Assembly (NCBI RefSeq): GCF_002264395.1
Contig: NZ_NFVA01000074.1
Span: forward strand, 1-33,790
Direction of reading: 5' to 3'
DNA length: 33,790 nt
DNA from: Paenibacillus sp. VTT E-133291
GTDB lineage: Bacteria > Bacillota > Bacilli > Paenibacillales > Paenibacillaceae
The notes beneath the pieces were generated by a model. That model saw nothing but the letters and a program-made list of their open reading frames with translations. It was not told the DNA's origin and ran no database searches. Below are positions 7,542-16,339 of the stretch, one piece after another. A program made the position numbers and the translations under genes. The first letter of the stretch is position 1. Each line of letters opens with the position of its first letter.

Positions 7542-8201
7542 CTACACCCCTTTAAACACATTTAAATCCTGACGTACTTTGACTAAATTATGAATTTTAT
7601 CGATTTGCATAGCTCCGTTCATTAAATATGCAAACTCCATACTGCTTTCTCGGGTTTCCCACTCATCGGGAGGACGACTGATAATATCAGCAATTCGCAG
7701 TTGTGTTGGAGACATTAATGAAGCAGCGATAATTGCCTCTTCATTTCCATCTACTCCAGCATGCGCCATACCTCTAAGTGATCCTAGAATATAGATATCG
7801 CCTGAACAGGTTATGGTTCCTCCTGGGTTCACATCCCCCAGATATAAAAGATTTCCATCATGGTGCAGCACCTGGCCGGAACGAAGAATCCCGCTCATTA
7901 GAAACAACGCGTCATTATCCTCACTGCCGGGCACTGGAAGCGCCTCTATGGAACGAATCAGTAGATTTCCCTGTCCCTTCAGAATCTCCAGCACAGCTTC
8001 CTTATCTTCCTCAGTTACAGCACGATTGCCCAGCTTAATATCTACATGGACAATCGGTCCAGTCAAAATATTTTGATGGCTGTGCTCCAGCTTATAGCGA
8101 AGCTCGCTCAGAAGATCTTCGAAGGGACACTTGTCGTCTAGCAGGAATATCAGGCCATCCTTGATGCCCTTAATCCTTACATGCTTGGATTTTACTGTCA
8201 T
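7542..8201 (-). CDS. minC: MinC septum-site inhibitor
   Basis: Inhibitor of FtsZ assembly, active as a complex with MinD. The 219 residues match the family: a small N-terminal domain (about 1-100) and a C-terminal beta-helix (about 105-205) with the SGQVLHHDGNLLYLGDVNPG segment that builds the MinD-binding face. The ATG at 8201 follows a G-rich ribosome site. It lies 80 bases downstream of mreD and is followed closely by minD, the standard Bacillus order. Confidence 0.96.
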   Translation of the reverse strand: MTVKSKHVRIKGIKDGLIFLLDDKCPFEDLLSELRYKLEHSHQNILTGPIVHVDIKLGNRAVTEEDKEAVLEILKGQGNLLIRSIEALPVPGSEDNDALFLMSGILRSGQVLHHDGNLLYLGDVNPGGTITCSGDIYILGSLRGMAHAGVDGNEEAIIAASLMSPTQLRIADIISRPPDEWETRESSMEFAYLMNGAMQIDKIHNLVKVRQDLNVFKGV

Positions 8202-8281
8202 ATGCCTGGCCCCCTATCCTCATTCATTCGTGCCGGGCCCCTTAAATTCCTGCTTTATAAAGAAAGAAAATAGAAGCTTCT

Positions 8282-8812
8282 TTATGCCGCTTCTTCCGTA
8301 CTCTTCTCTTTCTTGATTAGCTCAAGCTGGCGTCGTAACGGTATGTAGAGGATCAGAGCAATAGCAAAATGAAAGAGCATCGTTGGCAGCATATGATTCA
8401 AAATCGCCCAGCTATAGGGCTCCTGATTTAGATTGAATACACTATAAATACCAAATAACACACTATCCTCTAGCAAGCTTCCGAGCAGAATCACAGTCAT
8501 CATAAGAGGCAGTGGAGCACGCGGAATCTGAAACAGAAGGCCGATTAAATAAGCCGACAGACCCATCGCAAAAGAATGTGCTCCTAGAATTCTGCCATAG
8601 AAAACCACATCATGTAATATTCCAAAAGTTAGACCCAGTATAAGCGCTGTATGACGATGATGATATACAGCCACGAACAATAGTACAACGAACACGAGAT
8701 TCGGTATAATTCGCATCTGCCAAACATCTGGAATCAGCCAAGGCAGAATGGTTCCCTCCAGAATAAACAAGAGGAACAGTAACAGAACAAGAACAGATCT
8801 GCGCATATTCAC
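8282..8812 (-). CDS. mreD: MreD rod-shape protein
   Basis: Membrane part of the elongasome linking MreB and MreC to peptidoglycan synthesis. The 176-residue protein is almost entirely hydrophobic, with five or six membrane segments and a charged tail rich in Lys/Glu. Sequence is weakly conserved in this family, so the call rests largely on topology and on mreB-mreC-mreD order. The GTG at 8812 overlaps the mreC stop codon and has an AGGAG site about ten bases upstream; an ATG at 8806 is the alternative. Confidence 0.94.
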   Translation of the reverse strand: MNMRRSVLVLLLFLLFILEGTILPWLIPDVWQMRIIPNLVFVVLLFVAVYHHRHTALILGLTFGILHDVVFYGRILGAHSFAMGLSAYLIGLLFQIPRAPLPLMMTVILLGSLLEDSVLFGIYSVFNLNQEPYSWAILNHMLPTMLFHFAIALILYIPLRRQLELIKKEKSTEEAA

Positions 8813-9690
8813 TATTCAGCACGCTCCTCCGTATACACAACAATCAGATGCTTCCAATCCATAAACTCTGCAGAAGGCGTAACAACAGCTGTAGAGGTCA
8901 GTCCATATTCTCCCACTTCAATACTGTCAACAGTACCGATAGTCAGACCACGTGGGTATAACCCACCGATACCGGAGGAAACAACAACGTCACCTTTTGC
9001 AATGGGGTCTCCTGGAGGGATCTTAGTCATCAGTAATTTACTTGTTTTCTGATCGTAGCTCTCAATCATACCAAAGCTCTTCCCCTCTTTACCCACAGCT
9101 GTTGCTGCTATCGGAGGTTGGGAGTTGGGATCATTCGTATCCATCATGGTCATCAGTTTCACAGTAGAAGTGAAATTGCTAACTTGACTGATAACACCTA
9201 CCAGACCATCGGTTGAAATAACAGACATATTAGGTCTGACACCATCTTTGGAGCCTAAATCAATTACAATGGTGCTGTTGCTGGGTTCTGTAGTCTGGCT
9301 AATTACTTGCGCAATATGATATTCATATTTATACAAATTCTTCTGTTCTTGAGTGAATTCCCATTTTCGTTCCAAGTCTTCATTCTGTGCTTTAATGAAA
9401 TTATACTGGGCTTTATCACGTGCATATTGGGCGGCTAGAATCTTCAGCTGCTCATTTTCCTTAGAAAGATCTTTCAGATTTCCGATATCTTCAAACAAGC
9501 CCGCTACATATCCAGCGGGCTTGTAGAACATTTTTTGCACGAAACCAGTCGTATCTCTAAGAAAATTCTCCGGCCAGGACAAAGAACTCCTTGTTGCCAA
9601 GCTGAAGCCCATCACCACAATGAACAGCACCAGTGTAATTAACAGAATAAACAGACGTTTATTGCTCATAAGTTTAAACAGTTTCAACAC
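8812..9690 (-). CDS. mreC: MreC rod-shape protein
   Basis: Extracytoplasmic scaffold of the elongasome. The 292-residue protein has one N-terminal membrane segment (about 12-32), a coiled coil (about 65-110, NLKDLSKENEQLKILAAQYA) and the paired beta-barrel domain containing PNMSVISTDGLVGVI and KGDVVVSSGIGG. Length is typical. The start is uncertain: the GTG at 9690 directly abuts an AGAGG sequence, leaving no spacing, so a start a few codons downstream is possible (ATG at 9669 or an alternative codon between). It ends overlapping mreD. Confidence 0.96.
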   Translation of the reverse strand: MLKLFKLMSNKRLFILLITLVLFIVVMGFSLATRSSLSWPENFLRDTTGFVQKMFYKPAGYVAGLFEDIGNLKDLSKENEQLKILAAQYARDKAQYNFIKAQNEDLERKWEFTQEQKNLYKYEYHIAQVISQTTEPSNSTIVIDLGSKDGVRPNMSVISTDGLVGVISQVSNFTSTVKLMTMMDTNDPNSQPPIAATAVGKEGKSFGMIESYDQKTSKLLMTKIPPGDPIAKGDVVVSSGIGGLYPRGLTIGTVDSIEVGEYGLTSTAVVTPSAEFMDWKHLIVVYTEERAE

Positions 9691-9752
9691 CCTCTAACAA
9701 CAGTATTTCTCCCATAACAGGGGTTGACTTACACGAGTGACCATACATAGGC

Positions 9753-10787
9753 TTATCTCTTAGAGCGAAGACTGGAACTGCTGCGGCTCTTGAACAAATG
9801 GATATTCTCAAGCGCCTTTCCTGTTCCAATAGCTACACAATCCAGAGGATTCTCAGCGACAATAACTGGCATTCCAGTCTCGCGTGCGAGCAGTTTGTCC
9901 AAGTTACGAAGCAAGGCGCCGCCACCAGTCAAGACAATCCCGCGATCCATAATATCTGCCGCAAGCTCCGGTGGACATTTTTCCAAAGTGACTTTAACAG
10001 CTTCAATAATAGAATTCACGGTGTCAGACAATGCCTCACAGATCTCATCAGAAGTAATGGTAAGCGTCTTTGGAAGACCTGTTACGAGATCGCGCCCGCG
10101 AATTTCCATAGTCTCAGCCTTCTCAAGTGGAAGGGCAGAACCCACATCCATTTTAAGCTGTTCCGAAGTACGTTCACCAATCATCAGATTGTACTGACGT
10201 TTGATGTACTGAATGATGGACTCATCCGCTTCATCACCCGCAACACGTACGGAACGACTAGTAACAATACCGCCGAGTGAAATTACAGCAACTTCAGTGG
10301 TACCTCCGCCGATATCAACAACCATACTTCCTGTTGGCTCCCATACCGGTAGATCTGCACCAATCGCTGCAGCAAAAGGTTCCTCGATAATGTAAGCTTC
10401 GCGAGCACCAGCTTGTCTAGTAGCATCTTCTACGGCACGTTGCTCTACAGCAGTAATGCCGGATGGTACGCAGACCATTACATTAGGGTGACGTTGGAAC
10501 ATAGAACGTTGTTTCTGTGCTTGACGAATAAAATATTTTATCATCGTAGCCGTGGTGTCAAAATCAGCGATAACGCCATCCTTCATCGGACGGATCGCAC
10601 GGATGTTTCCCGGTGTACGACCAATCATCTTCTTAGCGGATTCACCCACGGCTTCAATCGTCTTAGTGTCAGTGTTAATGGCTACAACGGAAGGCTCTCT
10701 TACAACAATCCCCTTACCGCGTACATAGACAAGCGTATTCGCTGTCCCCAAGTCAATTCCTAAATCTTTCGTAAAACTACCCAACAT
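9753..10787 (-). CDS. mreB: MreB actin-like shape protein
   Basis: Actin-family ATPase that directs lateral wall synthesis. The 344 residues contain the nucleotide-binding signatures DLGTANTLVYV near the N-terminus, DIGGGTTEVAVISLGG in the middle and LTGGGALLRNLD near the end. Length is standard. The ATG at 10787 follows GGAG at good spacing. It is preceded by radC and followed by mreC after 62 bases. The C-terminal tail is Ser/Arg/Lys-rich. Confidence 0.98.
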   Translation of the reverse strand: MLGSFTKDLGIDLGTANTLVYVRGKGIVVREPSVVAINTDTKTIEAVGESAKKMIGRTPGNIRAIRPMKDGVIADFDTTATMIKYFIRQAQKQRSMFQRHPNVMVCVPSGITAVEQRAVEDATRQAGAREAYIIEEPFAAAIGADLPVWEPTGSMVVDIGGGTTEVAVISLGGIVTSRSVRVAGDEADESIIQYIKRQYNLMIGERTSEQLKMDVGSALPLEKAETMEIRGRDLVTGLPKTLTITSDEICEALSDTVNSIIEAVKVTLEKCPPELAADIMDRGIVLTGGGALLRNLDKLLARETGMPVIVAENPLDCVAIGTGKALENIHLFKSRSSSSLRSKR

Positions 10788-10826
10788 GCTAATTCTCCTT
10801 TTCCTAAGTAAATCTTCACATTTATA

Positions 10827-11516
10827 TTACATATGTCCTTTTTCTTTCAAGCTCACAAAGCTGCTATCACCGATAATTAGATGATCTAACACGTCAATCC
10901 CGACAATCTCGCCTGCCTGAAGCAGTCTTGAGGTCAAGGAGATATCCTCCGGACTTGGCGTTGGATCACCACTAGGATGATTATGTGCGCATATGATAGA
11001 GGCACTACTACATTTTATTGCTGCTCGGAACACCTCACGAGGATGAACAATCGAAGCATTAAGACTGCCCATAGACAACGTTTCTTGTCCAATTACGTGA
11101 TTCTTCGTATTCAGAAATAAGCAGACAAAATGCTCCTTCTGCAAATAACGCAATTGCTCGGTCAGAATCTCCGCAGCGTCCTCAGGACAACGGATAATGA
11201 CCGGCATGTTAAACCTGGAGTTCGCGAGGCGCCTTCCAAGTTCGATGCCTGCTTTTAGTTGCACGGCCTTGGCAGGGCCGATACCTTTGATTTCGGTCAG
11301 TTCTTCGATGCTAAGGTCAACTAGCCCACGCAGGCCACCGATTTTCCCCAGCATCTGCTGTGCAATATGAATAGCCGATTCACGGCGTGTTCCCGTACGC
11401 AGCAGAATGGCTAACAACTCCGCTTGACTTAATGATTCCGCCCCATAATGCATCATGCGCTCTCTTGGTCGTTCTTCATGGGGGAGGTCCCGCAGCATTA
11501 CTGATTGCGACTCCAT
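10827..11516 (-). CDS. radC: RadC family JAB1/MPN-domain protein
   Basis: RadC-type (YsxA/DUF2466) protein with a JAMM metalloprotease-like fold; despite the name a DNA-repair role is not established. In the 229 residues I see an N-terminal helix-hairpin-helix part (about 1-100, EELTEIKGIGPAKAVQLKAG) and the C-terminal MPN domain with zinc motif HNHPSGDPTPSPED. Length is normal. The ATG at 11516 follows GAGGGAT. It lies between maf and mreB, as in B. subtilis. Confidence 0.95.
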   Translation of the reverse strand: MESQSVMLRDLPHEERPRERMMHYGAESLSQAELLAILLRTGTRRESAIHIAQQMLGKIGGLRGLVDLSIEELTEIKGIGPAKAVQLKAGIELGRRLANSRFNMPVIIRCPEDAAEILTEQLRYLQKEHFVCLFLNTKNHVIGQETLSMGSLNASIVHPREVFRAAIKCSSASIICAHNHPSGDPTPSPEDISLTSRLLQAGEIVGIDVLDHLIIGDSSFVSLKEKGHM

Positions 11517-11540
11517 CCCTATCCCTCTTTCCCAAGCTTC

Positions 11541-12137
11541 CTACCGGTTCAATACAGTTATACCGAACTCGGACAGCATTTCGCCAAGAAGCGACAGCGG
11601 CAATCCGACAACATTAAAATAACAGCCTTCAATTCGTTCCACCAAGGTGGAGCCAAGCCCTTGTATCGCATAAGAGCCAGCCTTATCAGCGGGCTCTCCC
11701 GTAGCTATATAAGCAATAATTTCATCCTCAGTCATTGCTCTCATCGTTACGGAAGTAACACGGTGCTCCACTATAGTCTTTCCATGCGGAAGTCCAATGC
11801 AGGCTACGCCCGTGTATACCTTATGATTCCGGCCCTGAAGTCTGGTAAGCATCGATTTACTATCCAGCTCGTCCACCGGTTTGCCTAGTACAGTGTCATC
11901 TAGTACAACAATCGTATCACTACCAACGATTACTGTGTTACGCGCTCCTGCTGCAGCCACTACGGCCTCTGCTTTTCGCAGAGCCAAACTGCGCACAATT
12001 TGCTCCGGCGTAAAGTCCGGTGGTGTGCTTTCGTCAGCTTCGCTGGTAATGACCTCAAAAGGCAAGCCCAGTAATGACAAAAGCTCTCGTCGACGCGGTG
12101 AACCTGAGGCTAAAATAATGTGTTGTGAGTTGTCCAC
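11541..12137 (-). CDS. maf: Maf nucleotide pyrophosphatase
   Basis: Maf proteins hydrolyse non-standard or surplus nucleoside triphosphates to monophosphates and, in Bacillus, influence septum formation. The 198 residues begin with the family signature ILASGSPRRRELL and carry GSDTIVVLDD (the catalytic Asp region) and the QGLGSTLVERIEGCYFNVVGLP block near the C-terminus, here quoted in part. Length is normal. The start is GTG at 12137, with a GAAGGG site about 11 bases upstream. It is second in the operon after the DUF4321 gene. Confidence 0.95.
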   Translation of the reverse strand: MDNSQHIILASGSPRRRELLSLLGLPFEVITSEADESTPPDFTPEQIVRSLALRKAEAVVAAAGARNTVIVGSDTIVVLDDTVLGKPVDELDSKSMLTRLQGRNHKVYTGVACIGLPHGKTIVEHRVTSVTMRAMTEDEIIAYIATGEPADKAGSYAIQGLGSTLVERIEGCYFNVVGLPLSLLGEMLSEFGITVLNR

Positions 12138-12171
12138 GTTGTAAACGTCCCTTCTTGATCAGTAACGAGAG

Positions 12172-12417
12172 TTACAGTCTTCGGTACAGCCATACAGCTG
12201 TAATAATACCAACGAGACTTAGCATGCACAATTTCAAATGAATAGTGATGTCATAGGTTATGATGTCCAAATCGGCTCGCGGAGACCACTTAAGCACAGT
12301 CGATGTTGTTAGAAAAGAAAGAGCCTTTACCGGCTGCAGCAGCTTGGCGATCCAGGCTCCAGCCAGCCAGCCTAGAATTAGAAATAACAGCAGTGTTCCT
12401 ACATTTTTCTTCTTCAT
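12172..12417 (-). CDS. Small two-helix membrane protein, DUF4321 family
   Basis: An 81-residue protein beginning MKKKNVGTLLLFLILGWLAG with a membrane helix at about 6-26 and a second at about 58-79, the pattern of DUF4321. Function is unknown. It is commonly seen next to maf in Paenibacillaceae and clostridia, and here is the first gene of the maf-radC-mre-min operon. The ATG at 12417 has a GAGGGA ribosome site. Confidence 0.8.
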   Translation of the reverse strand: MKKKNVGTLLLFLILGWLAGAWIAKLLQPVKALSFLTTSTVLKWSPRADLDIITYDITIHLKLCMLSLVGIITAVWLYRRL

Positions 12418-12453
12418 CTCAGTCTTCCCTCGCCATTTTTTGACACCCTAATT

Positions 12454-12482
12454 ATTATACGGTGAAATTGTGATCAATACAA
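12454..12482 (-). promoter_or_regulatory. Sigma-A promoter for the maf-radC-mreBCD-minCD operon
   Basis: On the minus strand TTGTAT (12482-12477), a 17-base spacer and a perfect TATAAT (12459-12454) precede the DUF4321 gene by 36 bases. No other terminator or promoter of this quality is seen before minD. Confidence 0.65.
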
Positions 12483-12566
12483 ACGTAAAATCCCTTACGG
12501 TAATGTTTACCACCATTTGCACTAAAAGTTGCGGAGCGATACCATCCTCCGTATCCATTGGCGCAC

Positions 12567-12602
12567 CAAAACAGCAAGCCCCCACATCTGGAGGCTTGCT
12601 GT
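12567..12602 (-). terminator. Terminator after the spoIIB-like gene
   Basis: ACAGCAAGCC (12571-12580) pairs perfectly with GGCTTGCTGT (12593-12602). On the minus strand the stem runs into TTTTGG, a short T run. It separates the SPOR-domain gene from the maf operon promoter. Confidence 0.7.
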
Positions 12603-12625
12603 CTTGAAAGTCAACAATCTATCAA

Positions 12626-13858
12626 TTAATTCATTGAAGTTAACAGCTGTTTTTGGCTAGTCAAAAAGCTCAGCATTGATTCTTGCACTTCCCAAAGCAG
12701 GCCCTGAGCCTTGTTCTTGTTATATTCACTCCATGCAGATATCCCTTGGCTCATTGATTTCTCTAACGCTGCGCAAATAATTTTGGCTTCAGGAGATACG
12801 CCTTGTTCCAGCACTTTTACTGCTTCACTCCATTGCAGGTGGAGATCACTCATAGCGGGGGTAATTGCTGTCGTACTTGTTTGGCCAGCGCTTAGTAAAG
12901 AAGCAGATTGACTGCTTAGTTCACTGAGCAGCTGCCCGCTCACGGAGAAATAGTTCTTCACTTCCTCTGCATTACCGGTATAGACAAGCTGTTCTGCCCC
13001 GGGAAGTGCCACCTCTCTCACATACAGCTCAATCCCCTGATTCTTTAGTCCGCTGCTTAGTAGCTTGGCCTGTTCACGGTCGGATGACATTCCAGCGTAC
13101 ACACGATTGCCGTCGGCAGGATCCATACCCGCTGCCAATCCCGCGGTTAACAGCTCCTGGCGAGCCTCTTCAGCGCCTGCAGGTGTACTGAATACTCCGT
13201 ACTGCAACAGATAATAGCTTTGCGCGGCTACTTGAACTGGGATGGTGTTCTTCCCGGCATTTTCAGTACCCGCCACTGGTAAACCAGATGTACCTACACC
13301 TGCAGGATCTTTAGCTCCACTAGACTGAACTGAAGTAGCCGCCATATCTGCTGTCCCATTTCCAGAGCTGCTGTCCATATTCCCTCCGTAAAAAAAAGAA
13401 AGTGCAGCATAACCAAGCAGAACCCCTGTACCGATCGCTCCTGTAACAGAAAGAGCTAACTTCCACCAATACGAAGGACGCCGAGTATGATAGGAGCCTC
13501 CATAATTGCCCGCGGATACATTTTCTAATTCATCTCTGCTATCCGACGTATCTGACAGAAGATACGATTGCTGTGTATATTTAAAATCCTTATCCTGTTC
13601 GTCCCATTCTTCCTGCCGCGGATCTACAGTACCCGAGTAATAGTCATAGGAATCTTCCGGTGGTGCCTCATGCGTAGAACGAAAATCAGGCTCATAAAGC
13701 CACGTTTGCTGTGCTGGACCCACCTCTTTACGCAGTCCTTCAGCGTACTCTTCAGCTGTGCCCAACCCGCCATTTGACCAGCGCTCCACCACTTTAGGCT
13801 TTGGTTTAGGCTCGTCCTTGTTCACGTCAAATCGGAATGTCATTCTTCCGTTATTCAA
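12626..13858 (-). CDS. spoIIB: SPOR-domain membrane protein, probable SpoIIB
   Basis: SpoIIB is a SPOR-domain protein that helps dissolve septal peptidoglycan at the start of engulfment. This 410-residue protein has a long acidic, proline-containing cytoplasmic region (1-130), one membrane helix (about 132-156), a Ser/Gly/Thr-rich linker, a SPOR repeat (about 213-290, YYLLQYGVFSTPAGAEEARQ) and a helical C-terminus. The SPOR domain should bind glycan strands lacking stem peptides at septa. Its position before maf matches B. subtilis spoIIB, and I assign it on domain layout plus synteny rather than overall similarity. The TTG at 13858 has a strong GAGGTGAGGTG site; an ATG at 13843 is the alternative. 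It is divergent from ddh. Confidence 0.72.
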   Translation of the reverse strand: MNNGRMTFRFDVNKDEPKPKPKVVERWSNGGLGTAEEYAEGLRKEVGPAQQTWLYEPDFRSTHEAPPEDSYDYYSGTVDPRQEEWDEQDKDFKYTQQSYLLSDTSDSRDELENVSAGNYGGSYHTRRPSYWWKLALSVTGAIGTGVLLGYAALSFFYGGNMDSSSGNGTADMAATSVQSSGAKDPAGVGTSGLPVAGTENAGKNTIPVQVAAQSYYLLQYGVFSTPAGAEEARQELLTAGLAAGMDPADGNRVYAGMSSDREQAKLLSSGLKNQGIELYVREVALPGAEQLVYTGNAEEVKNYFSVSGQLLSELSSQSASLLSAGQTSTTAITPAMSDLHLQWSEAVKVLEQGVSPEAKIICAALEKSMSQGISAWSEYNKNKAQGLLWEVQESMLSFLTSQKQLLTSMN

Positions 13859-13963
13859 CAGTTACACCTCACCTCATCTAATCTATAAGTAAATATATGA
13901 TAGACAATAGAGAGATATGCTATTTTTATGCCATAGGAATTATGAAAGATTATGCAGATTCAG

Positions 13964-13991
13964 TTTACATTACATGTACCTTTTATATACT
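13964..13991 (+). promoter_or_regulatory. Candidate sigma-A promoter for ddh
   Basis: TTTACA (13964-13969), a 16-base spacer and TATACT (13986-13991) lie about 85 bases before the ddh start on the plus strand. The surrounding DNA is very AT-rich and has a second TATACT at 14018-14023 without a good -35. Confidence 0.45.
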
Positions 13992-14061
13992 ATATAAAAA
14001 GAGCTAAAAGTGTACACTATACTAGGTAAACTAGAAATGATGCTTTAGTTCACTACTGATT

Positions 14062-14077
14062 AGGAGGGCTTCTTCTG
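14062..14077 (+). promoter_or_regulatory. Shine-Dalgarno site fixing the ddh CTG start
   Basis: AGGAGGG at 14062-14068 lies six bases before CTG at 14075-14077. No other start codon in this frame has a ribosome site, and the Rossmann glycines begin ten codons later. Confidence 0.8.
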
Positions 14078-15061
14078 AAACAAAAAATTCAAGCAGCTAT
14101 TGTAGGCTACGGAAACTTAGGCAAAGGTGTACGTAAGGCTATCAACCAAAGTGAAGATATTGAGCTAGTTGCGATCTTTACGCGCAGAGAACCTGGGCAA
14201 CTGGAAGCCGGAGAAGCCGGTGTGAAGTTCGAGCACATCTCTGCCGTCGAACAATATAAGGGTAAAGTGGATGTTATGATTCTATGCGGAGGATCGGCTA
14301 CCGATCTGCCAGAACAAACACCGGCCATTGCCCGGATGTTTAATACCGTGGACAGCTTTGATACACATGCCAAAATCCCCGAGTTCTACGAGACCGTTGA
14401 CGCCGCAGCTAAACAAGGCGGAACACTCAGCGTAATTTCTACTGGTTGGGATCCAGGCTTATTCTCAATGAATCGTCTGCTCGCAGAAGCCATTCTTCCA
14501 CAAGGTAAAGAATACACCTTCTGGGGCAAAGGCGTTAGCCAAGGCCACTCCGATGCGATCCGCAGAGTAGATGGAGTTAAAGCCGGTGTACAATATACCG
14601 TTCCAGTACAAGAGGTTATTGAGGCCATTCGCGCTGGCGAAACACCAGAGCTTACCACTCGCCAAAAACACCTTAGAGAGTGTTTTGTAGTGGCTGAGGC
14701 AGGGGCAGATCAAGAACGCATTCGCGAAGAAATCGTGAATATGCCGAACTATTTTGCTGATTATGACACTACGGTTTCTTTCATCACTGAAGAAGAACTA
14801 GCTGCTGAACATAGCGGTATTCCGCATGGTGGATTTGTTATTCGTAGTGGTGTAACAGGGGAAGGCACGAAGCAGATTGTTGAATTCGGCCTGAAGCTGG
14901 AGAGCAATCCAGAATTTACAGCCAGTGTTCTCGTGGCCTATGCCAGAGCCGCTCAGCGTATGAGTCAACAAGGACAGAGCGGAGCACGTACAGTATTCGA
15001 TATTCCACTTGGAATGTTATCTCCGAAATCTCCAGAAGAATTACGCCGCAACCTGCTGTAA
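14075..15061 (+). CDS. ddh: meso-Diaminopimelate D-dehydrogenase, CTG start
   Basis: Ddh is an NADPH-dependent enzyme that makes meso-diaminopimelate from tetrahydrodipicolinate and ammonia in one step, bypassing the acetylase or succinylase route to lysine and peptidoglycan. The Rossmann motif AAIVGYGNLGKGV (Gly11, Gly13, Gly16) opens the protein, and CGGSATDLPEQ, STGWDPGLFSMNR, FWGKGVSQGHSDAIRR are close to characterised Ddh enzymes. The frame holds no ATG, GTG or TTG before the Rossmann motif: an in-frame stop lies at 14057-14059, and the best start is CTG at 14075, six bases after AGGAGGG. This gives 328 residues, the normal length. Starting at the GTG near 14222 would remove the NADP-binding site. 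It is the only plus-strand gene here. Confidence 0.93.
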   Translation: MKQKIQAAIVGYGNLGKGVRKAINQSEDIELVAIFTRREPGQLEAGEAGVKFEHISAVEQYKGKVDVMILCGGSATDLPEQTPAIARMFNTVDSFDTHAKIPEFYETVDAAAKQGGTLSVISTGWDPGLFSMNRLLAEAILPQGKEYTFWGKGVSQGHSDAIRRVDGVKAGVQYTVPVQEVIEAIRAGETPELTTRQKHLRECFVVAEAGADQERIREEIVNMPNYFADYDTTVSFITEEELAAEHSGIPHGGFVIRSGVTGEGTKQIVEFGLKLESNPEFTASVLVAYARAAQRMSQQGQSGARTVFDIPLGMLSPKSPEELRRNLL

Positions 15062-15076
15062 AATCATACAAGAACG

Positions 15077-15119
15077 AAATAACCCGCGCAGGACTCTAAA
15101 ACGTCCTCGCGGGTTATTT
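15077..15119 (+). terminator. Bidirectional terminator between ddh and the glycosyltransferase gene
   Basis: AAATAACCCGCG (15077-15088) pairs with CGCGGGTTATTT (15108-15119), with a second AGGAC/GTCCT stem inside after one bulged base. A/T-rich flanks on both sides allow termination of both convergent genes. Confidence 0.85.
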
Positions 15120-15154
15120 ATATACTGCAGGCAGAGCCTTCTCTGGCGCACCTT

Positions 15155-16339
15155 TTACACAAGACTAAGAATCTTATTCTTCACATAATTCACTTCGTAA
15201 TCCTTCAACAATGTGCGATGCGCCCGATCAGCAATAATCGTTGCTATCTCAGGATTCTTTAACAATGTTATTACGCTAGCAACCACATCAACTGAGGTAT
15301 TAGCAAGCAAAATATTACGGTTATGCTCACAGTTCAATCGCTCGCATACTGTAGAACTAGTAACCACCGGCGTTTTGAGTGCCCATGATTCCAGAATGTT
15401 TCTGGAGACTTCACAACCTTCAAGGATAGGCACAAGAACCGCTTTAGCACGACGTATATAATCAGCAGACGGTTTCAAAGGTCCAGTGATAATGACCGAT
15501 ACATCATCCTTTATAAGCGTCAACACATCCGTATGAACCTCAGGGCTGGTAATGTAACACTTGATATCAGGCACTTGTTCTTTAATCAAAGGGTAGCTTT
15601 TCTTAAAGAAGCTTTGAGCAGCCTTAATCCCCTGTCTGGTGTTCATATTCCAGTGCAGAACCATTGAATTTTCTTTTGCAACAGGCTCAGTAAAAGTGTC
15701 ATATTCATTCATTTTTATGAAATGAGGAACAACATGCACTTTACGGGCATCCGCAAAGGATAGAGATTTGAATGAAAGGGCATCCCATTCCGAGGTTGCC
15801 AAGAGAACACCCGTTTTATTCATTAGTCTTCGCTTATTCCGCCGAACCAAAGCCTCGTTTAGTTTATAATAAGGATTACTGCTGCTCGGCTTCCCAATTT
15901 CTTTTCCAACAGCAAGCCCGCTCTCAAAACGATACGTATCTGTAATAACACTGGCCTCAGGAAGCAGATTACGAACCAGATCAATGCAATTTCCCAGCAA
16001 GCTATGCGATATAAATACGTGTCTGTAATTATTCGATCTACAAAGTTCCATGATTGTACTCTTCATGTCTTTTTCCGCATGACTCCGATTAGTGAAATTC
16101 TGTAATATATGTAAGGGACGTAGCATAGATCTCCACGAGGTAATGCACCCGTTAATGTAATGAACCTTTAGTGCAGTTCCATCATTTGTAGATATATCCT
16201 TGAGCGTACTGGCATAGGTCAGCAAATCAATATCAAATTTCCCTTGCAAAATCTCGAGAATACTCCCTGTTCTCATTTCTCCTTCTAGATCCTCTGCGCT
16301 TTGATTCTGAGCTGAAAGGAACAGCATTCTTTCTCGCAT
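15155..16339 (-). CDS. Glycosyltransferase-like protein (GT4-type fold)
   Basis: A 394-residue soluble protein with the layout of a GT-B glycosyltransferase. The N-terminal half is divergent. The C-terminal half has alternating strand/helix segments and the donor-site-like block VLVPILEGCEVSRNILESWA, where Glu residues and ALKTPVVTSS match the family 4 pattern. No signal peptide or membrane helix is visible. The ATG at 16339 has an AAGGAG site 8 bases upstream. It is transcribed alone, towards ddh, behind the terminator of the diguanylate cyclase pair. Substrate is unknown; a surface glycan or small glycoconjugate is plausible. It could also be a non-catalytic relative, since the N-terminal half shows no motif I recognise. 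Confidence 0.6.
   Translation of the reverse strand: MRERMLFLSAQNQSAEDLEGEMRTGSILEILQGKFDIDLLTYASTLKDISTNDGTALKVHYINGCITSWRSMLRPLHILQNFTNRSHAEKDMKSTIMELCRSNNYRHVFISHSLLGNCIDLVRNLLPEASVITDTYRFESGLAVGKEIGKPSSSNPYYKLNEALVRRNKRRLMNKTGVLLATSEWDALSFKSLSFADARKVHVVPHFIKMNEYDTFTEPVAKENSMVLHWNMNTRQGIKAAQSFFKKSYPLIKEQVPDIKCYITSPEVHTDVLTLIKDDVSVIITGPLKPSADYIRRAKAVLVPILEGCEVSRNILESWALKTPVVTSSTVCERLNCEHNRNILLANTSVDVVASVITLLKNPEIATIIADRAHRTLLKDYEVNYVKNKILSLV

Noticed and set aside
9731..9755. TTGACT on the plus strand between mreB and mreC
   Set aside because: No -10 match and no plus-strand gene follows.
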